A stretch of 64,000 nt of DNA from Incurvaria masculella (lineage: Eukaryota > Arthropoda > Insecta > Lepidoptera > Incurvariidae): positions 26,641,595 to 26,705,594 of the forward strand of contig OX335644.1 in assembly GCA_946894095.1 (NCBI GenBank), given 5' to 3'. Numbering within the stretch: the first letter of the stretch is position 1; every line of letters begins with the position of its first letter. The position numbers and the translations under genes are program-made. The notes under the pieces are model-generated. The model had not been told where the DNA came from. It saw nothing but the letters and a program-made list of their open reading frames with translations, and searched no databases. Positions 1-11,100 of this stretch are shown here, piece after piece.

Positions 1-153
1 TAACAAAATAATTCAATTCAGAGTAAAAAGCGTGGGGTGCTTGATAAAGTAAATGTAACAATCATTCTATTGGCAACTATCTATGAGAGGAGAGTTATGA
101 AAAGTAGTAAAATGCACCGCACGCTTTTTACTCTGAATTGAATTATTTTGTTA
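1..153. repeat. Short palindromic inverted-repeat element (MITE-like)
   Basis: The first 34 bases (starting TAACAAAATAATTC) are the exact reverse complement of bases 120-153. After one mismatch the arms resume for a few more bases. A central loop of about 85 bp separates them. This is the form of a small non-autonomous DNA transposon. It begins at base 1, so the left end may lie outside the window. Confidence 0.75.
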
Positions 154-469
154 ATAACTTAAACTTTATTATAATTTTATTTTGACGTGATAAATTCTGA
201 TTGATTGTTCGATCTTCTACTACTGTAATATTAACTCTTTAAAATTAAAAATTATTTTATATTTTTTAGTTTGGTTAGCTATAAAAGCGTGTTTTTTTAG
301 TTTTTTTAAACTATTTTTTTTTTTAATCTTACTGCCTAACTAATAATCATTGTACCATTGATGTTGCTAAGGTATTTCCATCTGTCAAAAAATACTACTA
401 ATAAAGGCGATATTTGGCTATTCGAGAACATGAGGAATTGAACAAAACGGCGACAAAAACGCATCAGCT
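154..469. other. AT-rich stretch, nothing recognised
   Basis: Low-complexity AT-rich sequence with T-runs (around 290-325). I see no coding signature or repeat match inside the window. Confidence 0.5.
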
Positions 470-815
470 GATTTGTAGATTTTCGTTTTTTTGGATTGTC
501 TGTCTTCAAATCTCCAACCCATTCATGCACCACTTTCTTTCTTTTTCTAAGATAGAAAAGTGCATTTCGTTACTAATGCGAGCCGTTCCATGGTGCGGAA
601 TCCATGTAAAACTGTAGGCCCCGCTCCCCAACTAGGTGGTAGGTTGGGCCCACCCAGGTTGCGACCACCACATTGGATGAAAAGATGGGTTGAAGCGGCA
701 ATGAGATAATCCGTGTTTTCCATCCAGATCAATGTAGCCATGCTCATAAAGGGAAGGTCCTGGCATAGTACCTAATTCCTTCAGGAATCCGGTGTGTTGG
801 GCTAAAATCATGAGG
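470..815 (+). repeat. tRNA-headed SINE copy, plus orientation, degraded
   Basis: It has a box-B-like remnant near 495 (TCTTCAAATCTCC), then CATTCATGCACCAC. It continues into the body shared with the SINEs at 10.7, 28.7, 38.2 and 45.2 kb, with landmarks AATCCATGTAAAACTGTAGG, GAAGCGGCAATGA and GGTCCTGGCAT. The tRNA-like 5' part is eroded. The other copies listed are mostly in the opposite orientation. Confidence 0.65.
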
Positions 816-1161
816 GTGAGAGAGCTATTAGACATCCTTGTGTAGTGACATAAAAAAAAGTTAGATATAACCCTAATTATAAATTACTCAACTGCTTACT
901 ATTATTATAAATATTGTGTGCATAAGACAAGGTTCTACAACATATTATCAATAAGTAGCTGCAGGATCCGGCTTCCCTGATCTTTAGAAGGGTTCTTTTT
1001 CCAGGATCAAAGTACCTCATGTGCTCTTTCACACCATACACTTCCATCTCCTGAGTTTTCACAAAATCGTTTAAGCCATTATGGTGTGATAAAATCGATG
1101 TAATCTTCATAAAGGTCTGGTACGTAGCACCCGTAATCGTAGAGCATGTATGAAAAGATGT

Positions 1162-1251
1162 ATGTCTGCAGATGAAGCGAAAGAGGTGTGCTGTGATCGT
1201 ACCGTATGGCGCTCTGTCATATTTGCCTACCCCTCCGGGAAAGCGGCGTGA
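1162..1251 (+). mobile_element. LINE ORF 3'-terminal fragment (RTE-like)
   Basis: Thirty plus-strand codons ending in TGA read ADEAKEVCCDRTVWRSV then FAYPSGKAA. This resembles the carboxy end of RTE-type LINE reverse-transcriptase ORFs, which commonly close with a DRxxWRSLV-AYP motif. No upstream reverse-transcriptase sequence was recognised, so this is a 5'-truncated relic. The clade is inferred from memory of the motif only. Confidence 0.4.
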
Positions 1252-1964
1252 AGGTATGTATGTATGTGGTTTGATTAAATAACAATTTTCCAAACATTTC
1301 CATCATTAATATTAGTATGATTACTTTAAGCATAAAAACATATAAATTACTAATATTACATCACACATTATGAGTAGACACTGAGTAATTCTGTGCCGTT
1401 TATAGCTACCGTTTCCTGTCACAAGCCATATGACGTCACAGTCAAAGCAACCCGTTACCAAAAATACCACGGCTAGCGAAATTATAGCAATCTGTGAGTG
1501 GCTCGGTCCCTGCCAAAGTCGCATGGCAACCATCCAATAACCTTGACACGAGTTCAAGGTCATATGCGCCATAAGGGTACAGTTATTTATTGTGCTTTCT
1601 TGTTGGTATGCTTTAGTACAGGGCCATAAAACCACAGATTACTCATGTTATAGTGAAATATTCATATGAGTAATCGGTGTTTTAACTTTTTTGTTTAATA
1701 TGTGCCTTATTGCTCAAACCATAAAACTTTAGATTGGTTATGAAAAAAACAAGTAGGTTATTATAAAAACAGCTAGAAATGTTATTTTATATCAACACGA
1801 CGGAGTGACAAAAGAATGTGCTTTTTGTTACAAAAATTGGTATTTACATAAGGCGAACATTCAAAACATAGACGACTACACAAATTGCCACACCTTGGGC
1901 GCTAGTGTTGTGTGATGTCACATGTCATGGTCTCACACGCTATTGTTTCGATTTCATTCCGGTA
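1252..1964. other. Intergenic stretch, nothing recognised
   Basis: No exon-like GC-rich block, repeat partner or conserved motif was found here. Open frames on the minus strand lack any recognised domain. Confidence 0.4.
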
Positions 1965-2460
1965 TCATGGGCTTAGAATGTAAAGACATGGAGAGTCAAC
2001 TGATGGGTGAGACCAAAATCGTTTCATACAAAATTTACTAAAATTTATTTTTTACTCAAAAAAAATTGCTATGCAGCTTCATAATATTGATCTGAAATAA
2101 TTTTTTAAGTTTAACTTTGAAATATTGTGGAAAAATTAAGAAATTTGATTGACAAAGAATCCGTGGTTCACCCCTTATATACCATAAAAACAGGTTTTTT
2201 ATCCGTGTTTCTTACTTCCGTTTACTCAACAATCTATAAATGCACAGGTCACCATGCTTTCCTTAAGGAAAACTAGATAAATCACATTTTCACAAAAAAA
2301 CATTTCACATTCCGTGAGCGCGACTCCTATGTGTAACAATTTGAGAAGTTCTCTGTAATTAATGGTAGTTGTACTTGAGTTGACGTCTCACTCCCACACT
2401 ACGATCGTCTTGTAAGCACAGCGCTAGGTCTATGGGTATAAATGTGCATGCGTTTACACA
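1965..2460 (+). repeat. Interspersed repeat R1, plus copy
   Basis: Landmarks in order are GGCTTAGAATGTAAAGACA, AGTCAACTG, a TTTACTCAAA stretch, CAAAGAATC-GTGGTT, CATGCTTTCCTTAAGGAAA, ATTTCACATTC, CTTGAGTTGACGTCTCACTC and AAGCACAGCGC. The same order returns at 27270-27580 plus 28380-28560. Partial copies lie at 4236-4420 (inverted) and 46190-46400. No coding capacity was seen and the class is unknown. Confidence 0.6.
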
Positions 2461-2597
2461 ACCTAACTTAAAAACTAAACGTAAACATATATGGGTTTCA
2501 AAATAAATAGCTTGAAAAATTAAGTAAAACTGCATTTATAACTCATTTTACCAAAAACTCCACATTTCATCAGTATACCGACATTCATAAACGTTAC

Positions 2598-2744
2598 CTC
2601 GTCCATGTAGGGTGTCCAGTCGGTGGTGCCGCTCTCCCAGTCGGGCGGCGGCTCGGCCGTGCTGAGCAGGTCGAGGATGGCGGCGTCCGAGTCCTCGTCG
2701 ATGAGCGTGCGGTCAAAGTCGAAGACGGCCAGCGCGTTACTCAT
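2598..2744 (-). CDS. PHOSPHO1/2-type phosphatase, first coding exon (partial gene)
   Basis: This is a 49-codon exon read from ATG at 2744 to a GT donor (GACGAG|gtaacg), ending in phase 0. It begins MSNALAVFDFDRTLIDEDSD. Residues 9-13 (DFDRT) form the DxDxT motif I of HAD-superfamily phosphatases; the first Asp is the phosphoryl-accepting nucleophile. The context FDFD-T-ID-DSD is typical of the PHOSPHO1/PHOSPHO2 family, which acts on phosphoethanolamine/phosphocholine or pyridoxal 5'-phosphate; the substrate cannot be told here. The frame is open upstream to 2993, but that part does not look coding and the first family-like methionine is at 2744. Later exons with HAD motifs II-IV were not found in 1-2597 and are presumably off the left edge. 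It points away from DHDDS, 2.3 kb off. Confidence 0.8.
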
Positions 2745-2916
2745 CTTGCCGTGTCTCCGGGAGCTAATGGTGCTATGAATTAAAAGTATTTTGTCAATCT
2801 CATAGTGGTAAGCTGTTCTCCAAGGCTGCCCGTGCATGTCAATTCCTCTCTTCCGCTCTGGACGTCCGTTTCGCCAGTCATTCAACAACGTCAACATACC
2901 CTTTTTTACTTTATAT

Positions 2917-2941
2917 GATTGATTGATTGATTGATTGATTG
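2917..2941. repeat. (GATT)n microsatellite
   Basis: Six tandem copies of GATT and a partial one, upstream of the phosphatase exon on its coding strand. Confidence 0.9.
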
Positions 2942-3318
2942 AAAATTCTTTAATATACCACAAAAAACAATAAGAAAAGCAAGTACAGTGCATTTATTCG
3001 TAGGTAGGTTTAGTTTGAGAATTTGAGCATATTTATTATATTATATAATGTAAACAAAAATTATAAGTAAATGTTTATACATATTACGTTATTGTATGTT
3101 TGTCATTGTCATTACGTATCAGTAAGCAGATATCAGTAATTAGAATTCCATTATAAAAGAAATAAAACTCAAATCAAATCAAACAAAACGTTTCTATTGG
3201 CCTTGAGGCATTCAGTCGAATAAAAAAACATTGTAATTGATTTAAAAAATATGTATTGTAAAGTGGTTATGGTGCTGTCTCTACAACAAACACAAAAACA
3301 ACAATCGTTGTTATTAAT

Positions 3319-3450
3319 ATTATGTCTGCCTACAGAACCCAGACGAAAAGTAAATAAATAAATAAGAGAAACAGCTAATCTGGTTTTACTTTTTATTTTA
3401 TTTATCTAATTTATTTACTTTTCGTCTAGGTTCTGTAGGCAGACATAATA
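3319..3450. repeat. Palindromic element
   Basis: The left arm 3319-3360 (starting TATTATGTCTGCCTACAGAA) matches the reverse complement of 3405-3450 with one mismatch over about 40 bp. The loop is AT-rich. It is MITE-like and lies between the two divergent genes. Confidence 0.75.
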
Positions 3451-4095
3451 TGTATTGTAAAGTGATAGTAAAAAATGTTGCAGTTACAACTGTTCGAACA
3501 ATCCATACCCAGTTGCTTCTCTCGATATCTGAGCAGGAGACGGCGAGACGAGCTCAAGACGCAACCGTTCCACAGCAGCTTCACGCTTACACTGCTGATC
3601 TCCTGGCTCCGTCATATTGAGATCGCCTCGCGGCTGAGTCACGGCCAAGCTGGTCAGAGATCGAAACGAGCAAATTTCCACCGGAAAATAGTTTTCCGGA
3701 TTCGACCCGGAACAGTTTAGCCCATTTTTGTCCGTTTGACATTGACAGTTTGACAGTTTCAGGTCGCGGTCCGATTTGAACCATCGTTACCAAAAGTACG
3801 CTCAAAACTGGTCTATATCGACAGCGCTTTCGATACTGTCACGTAGTGGATTTTTGGTAAGCCACTACAGTGTTCATTGCTCCTTGGCCAAGGCTAATCC
3901 AACCGCTTTCCTCACTCCGTGGTTTCACCTAGATTAAAATCTAGCTTACCCTCAACAAAAAACTAAAATGATAATTTTGTTATGCGGCGACCATTTTGGT
4001 TCGCCCACTTTTCTGGCAGCCTTCATACAGAGCAAACCTCCACAAAAAGCGGTCCACTACCTACCGCGGTTCCTGCGGGCCTCTTCTTGTGAGCC

Positions 4096-4205
4096 ATCTT
4101 TCATTTAAAAACTCGTAAATCAAACTTGACAGGAATGACAGTTTTGACGTTTTTAAGATGAGGTCGCTCATGCGACATTAACAATAAGCTTTGAGTCTTC
4201 TTCAC
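4096..4205. repeat. Repeat F fragment
   Basis: CTCGTAAATCAAACTTGACA, GGTCGCTCATGCGACAT and AATAAGCTTTGAGT recur at about 58640-58725. They recur as the reverse complement at 29765-29850. Confidence 0.65.
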
Positions 4206-4235
4206 CATTTATTAGTGATAGGTACCAGCAGCTCT

Positions 4236-4420
4236 GGGGGTGAAATATAAATTATACGCATAGATACGCGCTGTGCTTGCAAGACGAACAAAGTGTGGGA
4301 GTGAGACATCAACTCAAGTACCACTACCTCGAGTTAGAGAGAGATGGAGCACATCTGCCCGATGAGACAGCTTCTCATGGAAATTGAAATGTTTTTTTGT
4401 GAAATCTTTATTATTTCTCT
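4236..4420 (-). repeat. Repeat R1 fragment, inverted
   Basis: GCGCTGTGCTTGCAAGACG, GAGTGAGACATCAACTCAAG and a stretch with AGAGAGATGG are the reverse complement of the 3' part of R1 as seen at 28380-28560. Confidence 0.6.
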
Positions 4421-5068
4421 AGTTTCCCTCAAAGAATGCGCCCGCCCCGGCCGGGCGCAAAACATATTTCTCACACGGCTGGGGGCACCACTGTCGTCTT
4501 ATGGTTACCACAGGAAATAAAATCCACCATTTATGGGGGGAAAATCTACAACCTACCTCTTAAATAAACTCAGCCAAAAAGGAATAATTAGTGGGTAACT
4601 CGATTTGTTGCAATGACAACACATCCCTGTGACGGCGAAGGCGCGTTCGGTGAAGTTTGGAAATAGGATTATTGCCCATTTCTTGCGCGTTCCGATTTTA
4701 ACTGTATTCAATTACACTGCTAAAAGCGTATACAAGCGTCCCGAATCAGATTGCACGCTCAAAGCGTGAGCACTGTGTAAGGCATTGCGTGACTTCATAC
4801 CGTTAACGGGACGCCATTTTGAGGGACTGTAATGCGAATCGGACCAGTTTTGAGCGTGCTTTTGGTAACCAATCGTTACCAACGATGGTTCAAATCGGAC
4901 CGCGACTTCAGCGAGCATAATGGCAACATCCCTAATTAGTCTGTAATGGCAACATTATTCGTCAGCTGACGAGTGCATACAATTTTAGGTTAGTTTTGAC
5001 CAGAACTGTTGAAATTGTAAATAAACAACAAGACATTTTATTTTCCTTCTGTCTATAACTATTTCGAA

Positions 5069-5125
5069 ATGGCGACATGGATTAAGCAGTCAAGTGTTTC
5101 TTGGTTCCAGCTTTTCTGCATTAAG
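5069..5125 (+). CDS. DHDDS: DHDDS exon 1
   Basis: ATG at 5069 opens [19 protein letters not shown], 19 codons, then donor AAG|gtacaa in phase 0. The Trp-containing amino end before the conserved [13 protein letters not shown] block is as in animal DHDDS, so this start is preferred. No other in-frame start is needed. Confidence 0.85.
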
Positions 5126-8100
5126 GTACAACTAACAATACTTTTGATTTACGATTAGCGGGGTAAACCTCGGCCCTCCCCTCCAAGCGCGGGACGGGCT
5201 ATCCTGCGCTGTCTTGCACCCGGGCTGCGGTCTTATATGTAAAGATTATAGTTCCGTACGAGGGCAAGTACGGACGATAATTTATAATATATTTGTAGCA
5301 CGGAGCAAATAGTGACCTGTGCATTTTAACATGGTTTAGTGAACGGGAGTAAAAAACCCGGTTCCTTTGGCACCCTTTGGGTATGGAACGCTAAAAAGAC
5401 AGATTACAATGCAAGAGGAAAAAAATAATCTATTTCTTGCTCTGCAACATTATGCTTGTATTGTTATTGTTTATGTTTTAGGAATCATCCATAGGCAGCA
5501 ACACTGCACTCGAATTTGTCATATTTTATAATATTATATCATTTAGCCAGTTCAACAATCACAGGAAAGAAGAATTCAGAGGTCTTGCTAAAGCTTGAAA
5601 TCATTTCATTCTACAGCCCCAATTGCCAATCATGGACGCAAGTCCTCTATAAGGGAAACAGTATTTATTTATTTCCTAGCGGGTTACAGCAGACCGGTTT
5701 TTTATTGGCCTGTTATGTCTGTTCCAGGTAGTAAAGTCGGGCCGGATACCTCAGCATGTGGCGTTCATAATGGACGGGAATCGGCGCTATGCGAAGCGAA
5801 ACAATGTGGACCGCGGAGTGGGACACGAGCGAGGCTTCGATAAACTTACTGAGACACTGAAGGTAAAGGGTGGGTTTAGGCACAGTATAGCGTATAGGTA
5901 AGAGGAACAGTATGTTGTCTCCATACAAACGGCCGAAACGCGAAAGTCTCAGTTCGTCTCGGCACTATCGACCGTACACATCGATCCCGAGTGATCGCAG
6001 CTCGGACGGACGGCGCTGTGGCAGAGGCGGAGCGGCGTAATTTTTCAAGGAGACGGCAGAGACATAAGTCAGTCAGTCAGTCAGTGTGTTTGCTTCCACT
6101 GCTGGATGTATGCCTCTCCAATTTTCCAGTCCTCCCGGCCCTCAGTGGTTCGGAACTACTGCTTTCCGCCGACGCACTTGATGTCGTCGTCCCGCCTGGC
6201 GAGTGGTCTTCCCACACTGCGTTTTCCTGTCCACGGTCGCCAGTGTAGGACCCGGTTACTCATACGGTCGTAGTCTCTTCAGCTGACATGACCAGCCCAC
6301 TGCCACTTGAGCTTAGCCACGCGGTGTCCAATATCCAATATAATGTTAAAAAATGACAATTACCAAAAATCGTAACATCATTAATTCATCATCAATCCTT
6401 CTTTCGAATATTTAAGACATACAATGATGTATTTGCCGCTATCGTCAATATCAATATCGTTTCTTTATCTATATGTGTTTTGTTGTCCTCAAATAATAAA
6501 AAAAAACAGATACTCATTAAAAAACGGACGCAGTACTCAAACTTTCATTCTCACTATTCTTTCACTGTCATACTTATAAACATTTCTTATTCCACTGCGT
6601 ATCCTCAAAACAGTTAAACCAAACCTAAAGATGTTATAGGATTCATAACTAAAAAGCTCGGAATAGCTAAAGAATAATTAAACCTACACTCACTAGCTGC
6701 CACGACGCTGCGGTCGTAAATTATTTTTAATTTAGTGTTTTACCTGTGTTTTTGTTAAATTTAGACTAAGTGGACTTTGAAAATAAAAAGTGGAAACAGT
6801 GGAGTTTCTTGCTATTTCTTCTTTGCTGTGTTTTGTTTTGCTTAACTGGTTAATGTTAAAATATGACAAATCCGAGTGCAGCTCTAGATCTAGAGCTAGA
6901 GATGTCCAAAAAGTGCTGGTTTAAATGTTTATTAGTAAGGCTGTCAATGTCCATGTCATGTGTACTAATATAGTTTGTGATTGTGCCAGTGGTGCCTGGA
7001 GCTAGGCGTACCGGAGGTGACAGTCTATGCGTTCAGCATCGAGAACTTCAAGCGGGCGCAGGATGAGATCGACACACTTATGGACCTAGCGAGGGACAAG
7101 TTTAGGAGGCTGTTGGAAGAGGTGTAAGTAGAAACTAACGATCTGATTAAAAAATTGGGGAGCCCTGTATCGGTAGCACAGTCGCAGTCCAGCACTGGCA
7201 GAACCTGATGCCCTTGAAACTCACGACTGGCCGGCAGATATGGTTTTCCCGCACCCTGAAAAAAACGAAAGGTCATGGGCATCGCCTAAGTCTGGCATGA
7301 ATGTGAAAATGTGATTAAGGTAAAGTAAGCTTTAAGGTCCCTACTTGCGGCGACGCTGGGTTCGGGTCTCCTCTTTCCCTAAAATATGGTTGATAGAGGC
7401 GATGGCTGTGCCTGGCGTGATGCTCGTGAACGGGTGCTGTTTGTGGGGACTGGCTTGCTCCAATTGGCAACATTCTAGATGGCGGGCATGGTCTTTACTA
7501 ATAAACTGATATTTGTCATGAACTGTTGCATATGACATGAATTGCTGATTCTCGTCAATTCATATTAATTTAGCGTGTTTATCTGTGAGTCTAAATACTT
7601 TTGTAAATTTAGACTAAGTGGACGTTGAAAAAAAAAAACCAGCGGAGTTTCTTTCCAGTTCTTCTTCGCTGGGATTTCCCCGAACCGGCTAATGATAAAA
7701 TATGACAAATCCGAGTGCAGTGTACTGTCTATGGATGATGAATAAACAATTAACAATTAACAATTACCCATTGGCTACCCATAATTGCAGTGTGGCCACT
7801 GAATCCGGTAATTGATGACAATTATTTCTGTGAACCCAGACAATCTCTTCCCCGTGGTCTCTGCACAATCCAAATTCTCAAAAGGCTACAACTAGTTATA
7901 CCCTGAACGCAGCTGAACAGTGGTGGTGTGCTGGTCCTAGCTAACGGAGGGACATTGTATCAATTGTAATAAATAAAGTTATTTAGTGATTCTAGTACTT
8001 GTGTGTAAGAGGTGACTATGTGAGCCATCCCAGTCCGGAAACCCACAAAGCTACTCTACTAATAGCCGATTGCACGAAGAGATGGCTGAGTTAATCAATG

Positions 8101-11100
8101 TTCAATCACGTATTTTTTAGTGAACTGTATGGACTGTCCATACTGTCCTTACAAAGTGTTGTGTTTAATCATAGGTATATTGAAGTTTATTTTGATATTT
8201 TGTCATTTCGTGCACTCGGTCCTAAGAGGGATCCATGTTATCCCAGGATCAGTGTATGTTGGTCTACCAAGCTCCTACACTGCAATTGTACTTAGTCTGG
8301 AGTTTCTCCTGCATTGGCCTAAAGTTTTATCTCGTACTTATATTAAAAATGTGTTTATAGTCACTTAACTTGTAGAATTTTGCAGTGATCAGATGAACGA
8401 GTGGGGTGTACGGATGCACGTAGCGGGACGGCTGGGGCTGCTTCCAGCGGACTTGCGCGCGCTTGTGTCGCGCGCGATGTTACGCACGCGGCATAACCGC
8501 CGGCTGCGGCTCAATGTGGCGTACGCGTACACGGGTCGCGACGAGTTAGCGCGCGCTCTCTCGGAGGTAGGCTGCGCTTGTGCCGAGAACGGTGATTCAT
8601 GGACAGAGCCGAAGTGGGGGTAGAATATTGCAGTGAATGCATGAGTTAGGTGTGCGGATGCATAGTGCAGGGCGGTTGGCCCAGCTGCCAACAGACCTGG
8701 CCATGTTAATGCTACATAAATGAGAAAGAGTATTGGACTAAGTATGCTGCCTTGTCATACACCAGAAAGTGCTGTGCTTAGTTCCATTCTAAATATTACT
8801 TTTGTATATGATTACGAAGGTAGCTATTTGCCAGTTTGCTGTTAAGTCTGTTATTCCAGCAATCTAAATTTTTCTTTTAAGAATATGGTAATGACATGGT
8901 ATCTAAGGCTACAAGGTACAAGGATGACCGAAATGAAATTCTTGTTCCTACTAATATTTTATGTAACTGCTTACATATGCTAACAAATGCCCTGATGCCT
9001 CATCTTCTCTTGAATGATTTCCCCTAACCAGTGGAATGGTGGCCATACGGTCATAAGTCTTTTCTCATTTATTTTTTCCAATTTATCGATTCTGCACTAA
9101 ACAGAGATATTTGCCTATAATTATTCTTAATCAATACCTCATACTTACACTGTTAATTATTCCTTAAAATCTATGTCTTATCTGCCTCGATAGATAGTGG
9201 AGGGGGCGGACGCGGGCGAGCTGACTTCGCCGGAGGTGGACGAGGCGCTGCTGTCGGGCGTGCTGGAGCTCGCCGCGCCGGACCTGCTCGTGCGCACATC
9301 GGGCGAGGTGCGCCTCTCCGACTTCATGCTGTGGCAGGTGAGGCCTAAGCCTACTAGGCTGCAACATCTCCAAAGTTTACAGCGTTTTATGGATTCAAAT
9401 CCAAGGCCAAAATGGCATCACATACACTGGGAATCCTATACAGTTGCAGAAGGTTCTTTTCACCAGCACAACTTACTACTACTACTTCTTTATAAATCAC
9501 AGAATAGCCTGTGATAGAATAATGTAGACACATATGGGAAGGTAGTCTCCAGTTTCTGTTGACGTCCTTGGACTTAATACAGCGCGAAGTAGTCCGCAAG
9601 CAGGCATAGACGATGTGTAGGGTCGCTCAGTCAGTTCAGCAGGTACTACCATGGATATTTTCGTTGAAAGAACTGATTTCTCTGCCACATCACTTTTTCT
9701 TACATTCATTTAACTTTTTTTATGTAACTGGACATGGACTATGGCCGCAAAATCCATGGAATATTCCTAATTCCTTTTACTCCAGGAACTTTAGCCTTAA
9801 ATCAGCACTTAGAAAATCATTAAATCCGAAATGCATTTTTTTTTCTCATAATTGTAGTATTTCATGTAGACGTGTGTACATTAAGTTTGCAACATTTTGG
9901 GGGGTCCAAAAGATAGAAATAAAATATAAAATATGTTTAAAAAATGATATCTCCTAAACAAATATTTAGAAATGTTATTTAAAAATGTTATATGTTAGCT
10001 AATTTTAGGTGTAATATTACTGTGAATTTGCAACAATTTCTTATCTACGGAACTGTGTAATTTTTTTTTTGTACTTTAATATCTGTAATATTTGCAAAGC
10101 AAATAATGAAAATTCAATTTTATTTTCTGAAATTGGAAACTGACCGCAAACTCTATATTCTGTGAAATTTGTAAAATGTTGCAAATATTAGAAGCACATT
10201 TTTTTTCATTTATAATGTTTACATTCACACAAAAGCTAAACAAAAAATTCGAAATACGTATAAAATCGTTCGTTGTATAGTTTCTAAAGAATTTAATTTG
10301 CTTTTACATATTCTAGAAAGAAATATAGCAATGGCAAGTTAGGTTCGCGGCATAGATTTTTTTTAGTAAAAACATTTTTTTAAATACATTTCCGTAATTA
10401 CAAAATTGTTGCAAATTCACAGTTACATTACGCCTTAAAAGACTTAACATATACAGTTTTTTAATACCGTTTCTAAATATTTGTTATATATTTTTTAATA
10501 CATTTTAAATTTTTTTTCTATCTTCCGTGCCCCGCTAAATGTTGCAAACTTAATGTAAGCATATGAACATGAAATTATATATTTCTGAGAAAAAAAAATT
10601 CATTTCGGATTTCATGTGCTTCTCAAACCGTATCTACCCCGGTCTATTTGGAAATCCGCATTTCCGAAGGAATTAAGTGCCATGCTATGCGATGGTACCA
10701 ACAAGACCTGAACTCTACCAACTAGTAGGGGAAGCGGACATGGATTTACATGGATCCCGAACCAGTCAGCAGCTCGCTCTTGTAACGAAATGCTCTTATT
10801 CATCTCAGAAACAGAGAAAGTGGTGCATGAACGAGGCGGGGATTTGAACCCAGACCTCTGGTATGCATGGCAAGTCCCCGTGCCACTAGGCTACGAGCCG
10901 CTCTCATCATCATCTCATCTCTCCCAAGTAACCTCTCTACTCGCAGGTATCCAATACAGTCCTCTACTTCACGGATGTGTTGTGGCCCGACTTCACCATC
11001 TGGAACCTGCTGGCGGCCATTTTGCACTACCAGAGACTAGCGCCGCCACCCACCAGATGTCAGAGTGACGCGTGTCAAGGTGACAGCTGTCTGAATGACA

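Larger units (their letters stand above)
3760..4920. repeat. Inverted pair of a short repeat upstream of DHDDS
   Basis: Bases 3760-3815 (GTCGCGGTCCGATTTGAACC ... GCTCAAAACTGGTC) recur as the reverse complement at about 4838-4905. The interval between them contains repeat F (4096-4205) and an inverted R1 copy (4236-4420). It may be one composite insertion, or two copies in opposite orientation, near the DHDDS start. Confidence 0.55.

Noticed and set aside
877..1293. 138-codon minus-strand open frame
   Set aside because: No recognised domain or splice context, and it overlaps a plus-strand LINE tail.
2745..2993. Upstream in-frame extension of the phosphatase exon
   Set aside because: It includes a GATT microsatellite and no family-like residues; the family start is MSNALAVFDFD.
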